From Nitratireductor kimnyeongensis (GTDB lineage Bacteria > Pseudomonadota > Alphaproteobacteria > Rhizobiales > Rhizobiaceae), in assembly GCF_019891395.1 (NCBI RefSeq), contig NZ_CP078143.1, positions 1,866,001 through 1,930,000 on the forward strand: a stretch of 64,000 nt of DNA, read 5' to 3'. The stretch's first letter is position 1. Every line of letters begins with the position of its first letter. The notes beneath the pieces are model-generated. The model saw nothing but the letters and a program-made list of their open reading frames with translations, ran no database searches and was not told the origin of the DNA. Shown here piece by piece: positions 1-8,395 of the stretch. Position numbers and translations under genes: made by a program.

Positions 1-1
1 G

Positions 2-130
2 CACTTCAACGAAACGGATGCACTGTCAAAGAGCCAGCGCGGCTATGCCGAAGCGCAGTACAAGCTCTTCTGCGACTGGTATGCGGACTGGAGCAAATTG
101 CCAGGTGCCGTTGCAAAATCAGCAGCCTGA
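2..130 (+). CDS. C-terminal fragment of an unidentified protein
   Basis: An open frame enters from the left edge and stops at TGA 128-130, giving about 42 residues that end in KSAA. The tail is rich in aromatic residues (QYKLFCDWYADW), which looks like a folded C-terminus and not random sequence. Too little is present to assign a family, so no function is proposed. A strong hairpin follows 10 bp after the stop, consistent with the real 3' end of a gene. Confidence 0.5.
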   Translation, partial: HFNETDALSKSQRGYAEAQYKLFCDWYADWSKLPGAVAKSAA

Positions 131-140
131 CTTTGCCTAA

Positions 141-165
141 GAGCCCTCCCTGTCCGGGAGGGCTC
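141..165. terminator. Hairpin between convergent genes
   Basis: A perfect 10-bp stem (141-150 with 156-165, arm GAGCCCTCCC) with a 5-nt loop lies between the plus-strand gene ending at 130 and the minus-strand gene ending at 172. The T-tract is weak on both sides. It probably serves as a bidirectional terminator; that role is inferred from position. Confidence 0.6.
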
Positions 166-171
166 CCATGT

Positions 172-1200
172 TCAAACTGCATCAAGTCCTTTTCCGCGCA
201 GTCGTTCGAGCAGTGCCATTTCCTCGGATGTGAGACGGATGCCTTCGGCAAGCGCCTTCTGACGGGCGGCAAACCGCCGCTGGGAGGGTAGCCGCGCGCC
301 TTGGCCGGTCATGGCCTCAAACAGCATTTCGGCACGCGCCAGCGGGTCGCCCGCCCGACCTTGTGAAAAGCGGGTGGGATCAAAGGCGAGGATGAGTTCG
401 CCATGGGCCGGCGCCAATGCGGTGGTTCCCAGGGCTTCCAGTGCCTCCGGGCTGGTCAAGTCGCCGATCATGACTGCGGCAAGCAACTCGATCATGGTGG
501 AAATCGCAGATCCCTTGTGAGCGCCAAAGGGAAGCATTGCCCCATCGAGGGCGGCCTCCGGATCTGTGGTGGGATGTCCGTCCCGGTCGATCGCCCAGCC
601 GTCGGGCAGCTGCTTTCCGGCACGGCGATAAAGCTCTATTTCGCCGCGTGCGGCAACGCTGGTGGCGAAGTCGAAGACATAGGGATTCTTGTCGCGCCGT
701 GGCCAGCCAAAGGCAAACGGGTTCGTACCCAGAAGCGCGGCACTGCCACCGGATGGGGCAACGCTGGCATAGCTCGGGCACATGGCCATGGCGGCAAGGC
801 CGTGCTCCGTCAGCAGTTCGATCTCGGGCCATAGGGCAGCGAAGTGGGTACAGTCATTGATGACAAGAGCCGCAAGTCCGAATTTTCTGGCCTTTTCGGC
901 CAGAACGGGTGCGCCGGCTTCGAAGGCCGCATTGGAGAAGCCACCCCCGGCCGCAACGCGAACGATGGCACTGTCATCGCTGGAGAGCTCCGGTACCGCA
1001 TCCGGGACGACCTTGCCGGCCTTGATAGTGCGCAGGCAACCTTCGACGCGATAGACGCCGTGGGATTTGCATGCATCGCGCTCTCCGGCAACGATCACCC
1101 TGGTCAATGCGGCCGCGTGGAGGGGAGAAAGCCCCCCCTTGAGCATGATCTCCTCGACCAAACCGGTGAGTTCATCGATGGTCAGTATGGCTCCGCTCAT
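172..1200 (-). CDS. Ldh family (malate/lactate dehydrogenase type) NAD(P)-dependent oxidoreductase
   Basis: 342 residues, the normal length of the Ldh_2 family, which includes ureidoglycolate and L-sulfolactate dehydrogenases and the Delta1-piperideine/pyrroline-2-carboxylate reductases. Family marks are an N-terminal helical region (MSGAILTIDELTGLVEEI), the segment TNPFAFGWP near residue 160 and the signature FGAHKGSAI near residue 225. These enzymes bind NAD(P)H in a non-Rossmann fold and act on 2-keto or cyclic imino acids in the cytoplasm. The substrate cannot be read from the sequence. The start is supported by AGGAGAGGG about 6 nt upstream of ATG 1200. It is a single gene with no obvious operon partner. 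A long overlapping plus-strand frame (403-834) is a shadow. Confidence 0.88.
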   Translation of the reverse strand: MSGAILTIDELTGLVEEIMLKGGLSPLHAAALTRVIVAGERDACKSHGVYRVEGCLRTIKAGKVVPDAVPELSSDDSAIVRVAAGGGFSNAAFEAGAPVLAEKARKFGLAALVINDCTHFAALWPEIELLTEHGLAAMAMCPSYASVAPSGGSAALLGTNPFAFGWPRRDKNPYVFDFATSVAARGEIELYRRAGKQLPDGWAIDRDGHPTTDPEAALDGAMLPFGAHKGSAISTMIELLAAVMIGDLTSPEALEALGTTALAPAHGELILAFDPTRFSQGRAGDPLARAEMLFEAMTGQGARLPSQRRFAARQKALAEGIRLTSEEMALLERLRGKGLDAV

Positions 1201-1330
1201 GAATTACCCTCTCCTTCGATTGCCGACGCGCAGATGCCGGGCGACCCGGGCGGCATCACTCCCGAACGGCTCTAGCTTATCTGAAGGCTTTAGCAAATAA
1301 GGGAGTTCACGAAGCCATGCTGGGCGCCGT

Positions 1331-1363
1331 GCGAGAAGAGGGCGAGAAGAGGGCGGAAAGAGG
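1331..1363. repeat. Three tandem 11-bp repeats
   Basis: GCGAGAAGAGG occurs at 1331-1341 and 1342-1352, and a copy with two mismatches at 1353-1363. It sits in the 185-bp gap between two minus-strand genes, just past the 3' end of the regulator. It is purine-rich and has no evident function. Confidence 0.6.
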
Positions 1364-1385
1364 GCCAGTGCCCGCACTCGGATGA

Positions 1386-2165
1386 TCACTGGTTCAGAAG
1401 ATCAATCCCGTTACTCGTGAACAGATTGGATACCTTGTAGGCGGCTTCGGTGCGATTGGTCGCCTTCAGTTTCTGCATGATGTTTCGAATGTGTACCTTG
1501 ACCGTGCTCTCGCACATGTTCAGTTCGTAGGCGATAATTTTGTTGGGTTTGCCCTGCCAGATGGCCTCAGCCACCTGGATCTGGCGAGGGGTGAACATTT
1601 CCGTCAGGCGCGGGTTATGCCCGGCGTCGCCGTTGATGACCTCACGGATGGCGAAGACGGTGCTGGCGGGCACGAATACCCCGCCGGCAAGTGCAAGGTT
1701 GATGGCTTCGACACAAACCTCGACACTCACCGACGAAGGTATATAGCCCCGCACGCCATAGTCGAGAGCATTGACGATCTGCACGACATCATCCCGGTCC
1801 GCCAGGATGATCAATGGCGCTGATCCGGACACCTTGATGGTCTGCCTGATTAGCTCCTCCATGTGGGATTCCATTATGTTGGTGGAGCCCACATGGAGGA
1901 GCACAGCGGCCAGTGGAGGATGCCGGTCCGCTTCATTCTGCCATTCTTCCATCGTGCTGCAGGCAAACACATCCCAGGGAGCTGGATGAGATGCCAGGCT
2001 GCTGCGCAGGCACTGACGTGCCAGGATCCGGTCATCGACGAGGACCACCGAGCCCTTCTGCGTGAGTGCACGGCTCGAGGTTTTTCCAATCGTGCTGCGG
2101 CGGGCCTCTTGCGGCGGCAAGTCCGGTCCGTGGGAGGATGCGGTACAGGATGAGAAGGCCGTCAT
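1386..2165 (-). CDS. LuxR-type regulator with degenerate receiver domain
   Basis: 259 residues. Residues about 38-160 have the receiver fold pattern with the acidic pair D44-D45 (VVLVDDR). The phospho-acceptor position after the third strand is His91 (AAVLLHVG) instead of Asp, and the conserved Lys after strand five is replaced in GYIPSS. Residues about 190-245 form a standard LuxR helix-turn-helix (FTPRQIQVAEAIW, then STVKVHIRNIMQKL). By family knowledge such pseudo-receivers do not use Asp phosphorylation; they are controlled by ligands or partners. It is transcribed divergently from the cyclase gene at 2393. No good Shine-Dalgarno precedes ATG 2165, and the first ~35 residues are poor in structure, so the true start may be further in. 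Confidence 0.85.
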   Translation of the reverse strand: MTAFSSCTASSHGPDLPPQEARRSTIGKTSSRALTQKGSVVLVDDRILARQCLRSSLASHPAPWDVFACSTMEEWQNEADRHPPLAAVLLHVGSTNIMESHMEELIRQTIKVSGSAPLIILADRDDVVQIVNALDYGVRGYIPSSVSVEVCVEAINLALAGGVFVPASTVFAIREVINGDAGHNPRLTEMFTPRQIQVAEAIWQGKPNKIIAYELNMCESTVKVHIRNIMQKLKATNRTEAAYKVSNLFTSNGIDLLNQ

Positions 2166-2392
2166 GTTGGAAACCCGCTGTTTTCGCCGAGGTTGCTCTG
2201 CTAACGGATGCTAGATTAACCACCACAGCATGTGACTTCTGTGAAATTGGCTACACTTGCCAACGGAGATGTTTCTCAGCCACGCAACAACCCAGATTGC
2301 GCCGGCAAATGGACTCGTGCTCTTCCCGGTTGCCCGAACCCCTAAGCGGGGATACGCTGGGGTCCTTGAGGGGCACCAACTGAAAAAAATCC

Positions 2393-4171
2393 ATGTCCGA
2401 GGGGCAATATACCCGACAGGTCACGACGATCGCGTCTATCGACGCAGTCGGATTTTCACGGCTAATGGGAATCGATGACGCGTTTGCGGTGGCCGCATTC
2501 GAGGAGCGTCGGTCGATCATCGCCGACAGTTGCGATGCCGCCGGTGGTCGAACATTCGGTGCTGCCGGCGATAGCATCATGGCGGAATTCGGCACACCCA
2601 TAGACGCGTTGCGCGCCGCCTTCGATTTCCAGAGCCGGATTGTCGACCTCAACGGTCAGGTGCCCGGCGACCGGCGCATGCCGTTCCGGGTCGGAATCAA
2701 TACGGGCAATGTGATCGTTCGGGGCGCCAGCCTTTACGGCGATGACGTCAACATTGCCGCCCGCATTCAGGAACTGGCCCCCACGGATGGGCTGGCGATC
2801 TCGGAAACAACCTGGAACCATGTCAGGGACAAGGTTGCCGCCAGCTTCACCGATCTCGGCGAGCGGCAACTCAAGAACATCGCTCTTCCGGTTCGCATTT
2901 TCGTGGCGAGCCGGGGCGAGGGTGAGCAGACACAGATGGTGCCGCATCGGACCGCCGACCCGGCCGCTCCGCCGGCGGTTGCCGTTCTGCCGTTTCAGAA
3001 CGAGGCCGGCGCGCGGGAATTCGACTACATCGCCGACGGCGTTGCTGAAGATATCATTCAAGGTCTTTGCAGCACGCGTTGGCTGCCGGTGATCGCGCGG
3101 GAATCGAGCTTCCAGTTTCGCGACAAGGCGCTGGGTGCGCGCATGACCGGCAGCGCGCTTGGTGCCCGCTATCTCGTTGACGGCAGGCTCGCACGCGGCC
3201 ATGCACATTTCGATCTCGTTATCACGCTGACCGATGCGTCAAATGAAAGACTGGTATGGACACGTGGATTCCGCCGGCCATTGGACGAAGTCTCTCTGGT
3301 CAACGATGAGATCGGTGGCCAGATCGTTTCCATGCTCGAAAAAGAGGTGGAAAGGGTCGAGCAGGCGCGCACATTTCAGGTGCCATGGGAGAGCCTCGAA
3401 ACATGGCAGCTCGTGCGGCGCGCGCGCTGGCACATGCAGCGCCGCACCCGCGAGGACACGGCGCTGGCATTCGACTGTCTCGATGAGGCACGCCGGAAAG
3501 CCCCTAATTCGAGCGCGGTGCTGAACGAACTCGCATGGTGGCACTTTTGGCGTGGATGGCTGCGGTCGGGTGCAGGCGACGACCTCGACAAAGTCACGGA
3601 TCTGTCGCGCAAATCATTGTTGATGGACAGCCAGGATGCACGGCCGCACGCCAATCTCGGCGCCGTTGCAATCATGAGGGGCCAACCGAAGGCCGCGATC
3701 GAACACCTGCATGAAGCCCTGCAGATCAACCCCAGTTTCGCATTCGCCCATTCGGCAATGGGCAGCGCCCATCTGTTGCTTGGGGAGGCGGGTAGGGCCA
3801 TACCTCTGCTTGAGACAGCACGGCGTTTGAGCCCGTTCGACATTTACGGCTTCCACAATCTTGGCGAACTGGCCGCCGCCTGCTGCTTTGAAGAGCGGTG
3901 GGACGAGGCCATCGCAGCGGCGGAGGCTTCGCTGGGTCTGTCGCCGCGGTATTTCTACGCGCGCTTTCTTAAGATCGGAGCACTCGCACGGTGTGACCGC
4001 GTGGACGACGCACGCCGGGAACGCGCGATTTTCAACGCCTATCATCCCGATTTTTCGCTTGAACGTGTCGCATGGATACCTTTCGCACAGAAATCGGCGA
4101 CTGCGTTCCTCATCGACAATTTCAACATCGCCAATCAGGAGGATGGAGCACCCGAACCCGGACCTGCGTGA
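2393..4171 (+). CDS. Class III adenylate/guanylate cyclase with TolB-like and TPR regions
   Basis: 592 residues. The cyclase homology domain is at about 10-165. Metal-binding aspartates are D17 (IDAVGFSRLM) and D60 (AAGDSIMAEF), and the transition-state pair is N120/R124 (GDDVNIAARI). The base-selecting Lys and Asp of canonical adenylate cyclases are replaced by G56 and S113, so the product nucleotide is not certain. Residues about 195-330 match the TolB/FlgO-like segment usual in rhizobial cyclases (AVLPFQNEAG, YIADGVAEDI). The rest is TPR helices (for example ARPHANLGAVAIMRGQPKAA). No signal peptide or membrane segment is seen, so it is cytosolic. The P450-DyP gene starts 60 bp downstream on the same strand, so co-transcription is likely. 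Confidence 0.9.
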   Translation: MSEGQYTRQVTTIASIDAVGFSRLMGIDDAFAVAAFEERRSIIADSCDAAGGRTFGAAGDSIMAEFGTPIDALRAAFDFQSRIVDLNGQVPGDRRMPFRVGINTGNVIVRGASLYGDDVNIAARIQELAPTDGLAISETTWNHVRDKVAASFTDLGERQLKNIALPVRIFVASRGEGEQTQMVPHRTADPAAPPAVAVLPFQNEAGAREFDYIADGVAEDIIQGLCSTRWLPVIARESSFQFRDKALGARMTGSALGARYLVDGRLARGHAHFDLVITLTDASNERLVWTRGFRRPLDEVSLVNDEIGGQIVSMLEKEVERVEQARTFQVPWESLETWQLVRRARWHMQRRTREDTALAFDCLDEARRKAPNSSAVLNELAWWHFWRGWLRSGAGDDLDKVTDLSRKSLLMDSQDARPHANLGAVAIMRGQPKAAIEHLHEALQINPSFAFAHSAMGSAHLLLGEAGRAIPLLETARRLSPFDIYGFHNLGELAAACCFEERWDEAIAAAEASLGLSPRYFYARFLKIGALARCDRVDDARRERAIFNAYHPDFSLERVAWIPFAQKSATAFLIDNFNIANQEDGAPEPGPA

Positions 4172-4231
4172 ATTGCTTCACACATAATCGGCCCTTTCAC
4201 GCGTAGGCCTTTGCTGTCGGAGGGGAACGCA

Positions 4232-7200
4232 ATGGCGACGACCAAATATTACGACGGCGTGCGTGAAGCGCAGCGCACTCAGGGGCCGATAGCCCACATG
4301 CCGCCGTTCGATATGGAGCGGATGCGTGCAAAGGGTTGGCGCGCCAAACTTACCAGCCGCCTGCTTGAGAACCCGCGGTGGGTGCTTGGTTTCTTGCGGC
4401 GGTTTCATCCCGTACTCAAAATAGGCGATTTCGTGCTTGTGACGCGCAGCGAAGATGTGCGCGAAATCCTTGAGCGTCAGGACGTATTCCAAACCCCTTA
4501 CGGTCTTGAAATGGCGGAGATCGCCGGAGGGACCAACTTCATTCTCGGCATGCAGGACGGTCCGGAATATCGACGCATGAAATCGACCGTATTGTCAGCC
4601 TTTCCTGCGGACGAGGTCGAAGGGGTTGTACGCCCTATGGCGGCGCGGCACGCTTCAGCCATCATGCAACGCGCCGCCCCGCGTTTTGATGCGGTTGCCG
4701 CGCTTCTGCGTGTCGTCCCGGTTCGCATCTGCCGCGATTATTTCGGCATTCTCATCGACGATGAGGAGGCCTTCTCTGATTGGGCCAATGCTTTGAGCGG
4801 CTTGTTTTTCGCCGATCCCGGTGCCGATCCTGTGACACGGGAACTGGCGGTTGTGGCCGCCGATCGCGTGCGGCGATCGATTGATCGATCGGTCATGGCG
4901 GTACGCGAGGGGACGGTGCCAAACACCACACCGCTTGGGCGGCTGGTCAAGATGCTCGATGCGGAAGAACCACAGATCAGCCTCGGCGAGGTCCATGCGA
5001 TCATGCTGGGCATGATTGCCGGCTTTACGCCCACCAATCTTCTGGCGAGTGGCAATTGCCTGGATGTCGTGCTTTCCAAACCCGAGGCGCGTCGGGCAGT
5101 GGAAGAGGCGATCGCGGCCGGCGACGATGCGCGTCTCGAACGCGCCATCCTTGAGGCGATGCGCTTCAAGCCTATCTGGGTAGGTCCGTTCCGGTACACA
5201 GCGCGGGATGCGGTGCTCGCCAAAGGGACACGCCGCGAACGGAAGATAAAAGCAGGCACCACGGTGATGCCCGCGACCCTTTCGGCCATGTTCGACCCGG
5301 CAGTGGTGCGTGAACCCGAGCGCTTCGACACGGACCGTCCGGCGCGGGATTACATGGTGTTCGGTCATGGCATTCACCAGTGCATCGGTGCTGCAATCGC
5401 CCGGATACAGATCGCTGAGTGCTTCCGCGCACTGTTCTCAAAGCCCGGGTTGAAACGCGGCGGCGGGAAAGACGGGCGCTTGAAACGGCTCGGCGCCTAT
5501 CCGGAAAGTCTCACGGTTTGCTTTGATCCCGCCCCACTTTCAAGGACGGTCCAGCACGCCATGGTGACAGCCGTGTTTCCCTGCGACAGGGACGCGCCGC
5601 TGGACGCGTTGCGCGAAAGGGTCGATAGGCTGGGCAATCCGGCGGGAGAAGCGATGACGCGCGCGCTGGACGCGAGTGGCGTGATCCATTTCGCCAGCAT
5701 CGCCGTGATCGACGGGCGAAGCGAAAGGGAGAGCAACAGCGCCGGTCACCTCGTCGTCGAGTTATCAGGCGATGGCACGAAGGATCAGGTCGTGGATGCT
5801 TTTGTGCAGGGGGCCGAACCCATTCTACGGGAGCTTTTTGCCATGGCGAGCGGAACGAGCGGGCATAAGCCGGCCGGTACGCTTATCCGCGACAACGCGC
5901 TCGATATCTCCCCGACCTTCGGCAGCAATGCGGGGCTTGTGTTCTCCGGCACACCTGGTCACTCTGTCCGGCGCATCCGGGCGGAAGCGGAGTTGGAAAA
6001 GACCGCACGCGAAGAAATCGCGGCGGCGCCTGACGGCGCCGAGGCGGGCAGAATTCTGGACAGTGTCCGGCAGAAACTGGCCAACGACGGGCGCTTCGAC
6101 TGGGCGTTCGAGCCCGCCGAAACGCTGCTGGAGAAACCGGCCGGCAGCCTTGCCAGCGCAGTCAAGCGGACTCTGCGCGCGCCGAAAGTTCTGGTGGCGG
6201 TGACGGTAACACTCCTCATCTGCCTCGCCATCACCTATTCGCTGGTGTTCGGCTACGCGCCCGGCTTCTTTCGCAATCTGCTGATCGTCGGCACCTCAAT
6301 CGTGCTCACCCTGATCGGCGTGATCATGCTGCTTGCCTTCATAGCGGGGCTCTTGATCCTCTATCTGAGGCGGCTTGAAAAACGTGATGTGCCGAGCGAC
6401 CGAAATGCGGATCTGTCGGCTCTCGAAGAGATTTCAAAGCGGGAAAACCATCTGGCGCAAAATCATCTTACCGCGGTCTCGACGCTCAAGGGCGGTTGGT
6501 TGAGACGCCTTGCGCTGCGTCTCTCCTTCTATCTGATTTCGATCATGGCCCGGCAGGTTTTCCGGCCGGGGTACCTTTCCGATATCAACACGATCCACTT
6601 TGCCCGCTGGGTGCTCCTGCCGGCGACGAAACAGCTTGTCTTCTTCAGCAATTATGGCGGGAGCTGGGAAAGCTATCTGGAGGATTTCATCACCAAGGCG
6701 CGCGCCGGTCTGACCGGGGTCTGGAGCAACACGGAAGGATTTCCGAGAACGCGAATGCTGTTCTTCGACGGGGCGAGTGATGGCGACCGCTTCAAGCGCT
6801 GGGCGCGGGCACAGCAGGTTCCGACGCTTTTCTGGTATGCGGCCTATCCAGGCCTCACCACTGCGCGTATCCGCATCAACTCGCTGATCCGCAGCGGTAT
6901 CGCGAAGGCGGAAACCGAAAGTGAAGCGCGCGACTGGCTGCGCCTGTTCGGCTCGCAACCGCGCCCACGTGACACGCTTGAAATCGAGGAGATCCAGTCG
7001 ATCTTCTTCGGACCTCTTGGCCCGCTCGCAAAAGCGGAGTTGCTCGCCTTCCATATCCCGGCGGACCTGCCGCGCCCGGCGCGGCGGGAATGGTTGGCGT
7101 TTTTGCTGGAACGTACCAGTTTCGGCAATCAGCTTCCGCCCGAGCGGGCCATGATCACCCTTTTCGGGCCGGATGGGCTGAGAAGGCTGGGGCTGGGAGA

Positions 7201-8395
7201 GCGCTCGGGCGACGACCGCCTCGACGGTTTTCCGGCCGCCTTTCGGCAGGGCATGGCAACGGAGGCGCGCAGCCGTGTGCTCGACGACATCGGCAAGAGC
7301 GCACCGGAACGCTGGGCATGGGGCTCGCAGGAGAAGCCGGTCGATGTCGCGGTGATCTGCTATGCGCGCATGTATGAAACACTGGACAAAGACATTCAGT
7401 CACTGATGCACGCAACAGACAAAGCGGGCGTGAAGCCCGTTGCGCAGCTTCCCCTGGAAATCAAAAGAGAGGGCGGGCACGCGGTTGAGCAATTCGGTTT
7501 CGCCGACGGTATTTCCCAGCCGATCGTGCGGGGCACGCCGCGGGCAAAAGAAAGCGCATCGCCCATGCACCTCATCGCTCCGGGCGAGTTCTTACTTGGC
7601 TATCCGGATGAAAACGCGCTCTACCCGCCTTCCCCAACGATTGTCGAAACCGAAGATCGCCTCGGCATACTTCCAGTGGTGGAAACGGGAGAAGAAACAC
7701 CGCTCTTCGGCAAGAAGGCAACCTTGCGAGACTTCGGACGAAATGGCAGTTTTATGGTGATCCGCCAGCTCGAACAGCATGTTTCCGCCTTCAACACCTA
7801 TTGCCGTCATGCTGCCGAAGCGGTGCGCACCGAGACGGGCAATGCCAGGCTCGATTCGAAATGGATCGCCGCCAAAATGATCGGACGCTGGCAGGACGGC
7901 ACCTCCCTGGTGCGCAATCCCAATGGACGCAACGACCGCGAGCCTGATAACGATTTCGCCTTTGCCTTGGAAGACTCGCAGGGGCTTCATTGCCCTTTGG
8001 GTTCGCATGTGCGCCGCTCCAACCCGAGAGACTCGTTGGGGGACGATCCGCAAACCCAGCTCAGGATCAACAATCGCCATCGCATTCTGCGTTGCGGACG
8101 AACCTACAAAAGCGATCAGGAAACAGGCCTGCTTTTCATGTGCCTCAATGCCGATATCGAGCGACAATATGAGTTCATGCAGCAAAGCTGGATCTCGGCC
8201 TCCTTCTTTCAGGGGCTCACGGATGAGAAGGACCCGGCCATCGGCGCCAATGAGGGCAAGGGCAGTTTCTCTATCCCGATTGGTGAGGGGCGGCTGATGC
8301 TGCGTGACCTGCCAAGCTTCGTGACCACGCGCGGCGGTGGCTATTTCTTCATGCCGAGCCGCTCCAGCCTGCGGTATCTCCTGTCCCGCTTGTGA
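4232..8395 (+). CDS. Cytochrome P450 - membrane anchor - DyP-type peroxidase fusion
   Basis: One uninterrupted 1387-residue frame. ATG 4232 is chosen because GGAGGGG lies 6 nt upstream; the in-frame TTG 4211 overlaps that site. Residues about 1-430 are a P450 with the K-helix ExxR at E308-R311 and the haem-thiolate motif FGHGIHQCIG (377-386, Cys384). The I-helix has AGFTPT (263-268) where AGx[D/E]TT is usual. Residues about 480-560 and 785-860 look like two copies of one unknown domain (each opens xIHFAxxxxx, H486 and H789). Two hydrophobic helices at about 652-712 lie between them. Residues about 916-1387 are a DyP peroxidase: GFADG with distal Asp1092, proximal His1259 in GSHVRRSNPR, and the downstream HRILRCGRTY block with the conserved Arg. 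Both haem sites look complete. The substrate is unknown. It follows a cyclase gene and faces a CRP-like regulator gene. Confidence 0.92.
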   Translation: MATTKYYDGVREAQRTQGPIAHMPPFDMERMRAKGWRAKLTSRLLENPRWVLGFLRRFHPVLKIGDFVLVTRSEDVREILERQDVFQTPYGLEMAEIAGGTNFILGMQDGPEYRRMKSTVLSAFPADEVEGVVRPMAARHASAIMQRAAPRFDAVAALLRVVPVRICRDYFGILIDDEEAFSDWANALSGLFFADPGADPVTRELAVVAADRVRRSIDRSVMAVREGTVPNTTPLGRLVKMLDAEEPQISLGEVHAIMLGMIAGFTPTNLLASGNCLDVVLSKPEARRAVEEAIAAGDDARLERAILEAMRFKPIWVGPFRYTARDAVLAKGTRRERKIKAGTTVMPATLSAMFDPAVVREPERFDTDRPARDYMVFGHGIHQCIGAAIARIQIAECFRALFSKPGLKRGGGKDGRLKRLGAYPESLTVCFDPAPLSRTVQHAMVTAVFPCDRDAPLDALRERVDRLGNPAGEAMTRALDASGVIHFASIAVIDGRSERESNSAGHLVVELSGDGTKDQVVDAFVQGAEPILRELFAMASGTSGHKPAGTLIRDNALDISPTFGSNAGLVFSGTPGHSVRRIRAEAELEKTAREEIAAAPDGAEAGRILDSVRQKLANDGRFDWAFEPAETLLEKPAGSLASAVKRTLRAPKVLVAVTVTLLICLAITYSLVFGYAPGFFRNLLIVGTSIVLTLIGVIMLLAFIAGLLILYLRRLEKRDVPSDRNADLSALEEISKRENHLAQNHLTAVSTLKGGWLRRLALRLSFYLISIMARQVFRPGYLSDINTIHFARWVLLPATKQLVFFSNYGGSWESYLEDFITKARAGLTGVWSNTEGFPRTRMLFFDGASDGDRFKRWARAQQVPTLFWYAAYPGLTTARIRINSLIRSGIAKAETESEARDWLRLFGSQPRPRDTLEIEEIQSIFFGPLGPLAKAELLAFHIPADLPRPARREWLAFLLERTSFGNQLPPERAMITLFGPDGLRRLGLGERSGDDRLDGFPAAFRQGMATEARSRVLDDIGKSAPERWAWGSQEKPVDVAVICYARMYETLDKDIQSLMHATDKAGVKPVAQLPLEIKREGGHAVEQFGFADGISQPIVRGTPRAKESASPMHLIAPGEFLLGYPDENALYPPSPTIVETEDRLGILPVVETGEETPLFGKKATLRDFGRNGSFMVIRQLEQHVSAFNTYCRHAAEAVRTETGNARLDSKWIAAKMIGRWQDGTSLVRNPNGRNDREPDNDFAFALEDSQGLHCPLGSHVRRSNPRDSLGDDPQTQLRINNRHRILRCGRTYKSDQETGLLFMCLNADIERQYEFMQQSWISASFFQGLTDEKDPAIGANEGKGSFSIPIGEGRLMLRDLPSFVTTRGGGYFFMPSRSSLRYLLSRL

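Noticed and set aside
1204..1389. 61-codon minus-strand frame between two minus-strand genes
   Set aside because: Arg/Pro/Leu-rich, no ribosome binding site, contains the tandem repeat; not a credible gene.
4211..4231. TTG start for the P450-DyP gene
   Set aside because: The TTG lies upstream of the GGAGGGG site that serves ATG 4232.
4861..4900. GATC/GATCGAT-rich palindromic stretch
   Set aside because: It lies within the P450 coding sequence and is explained by the codons for a DRVRRSIDRS segment.
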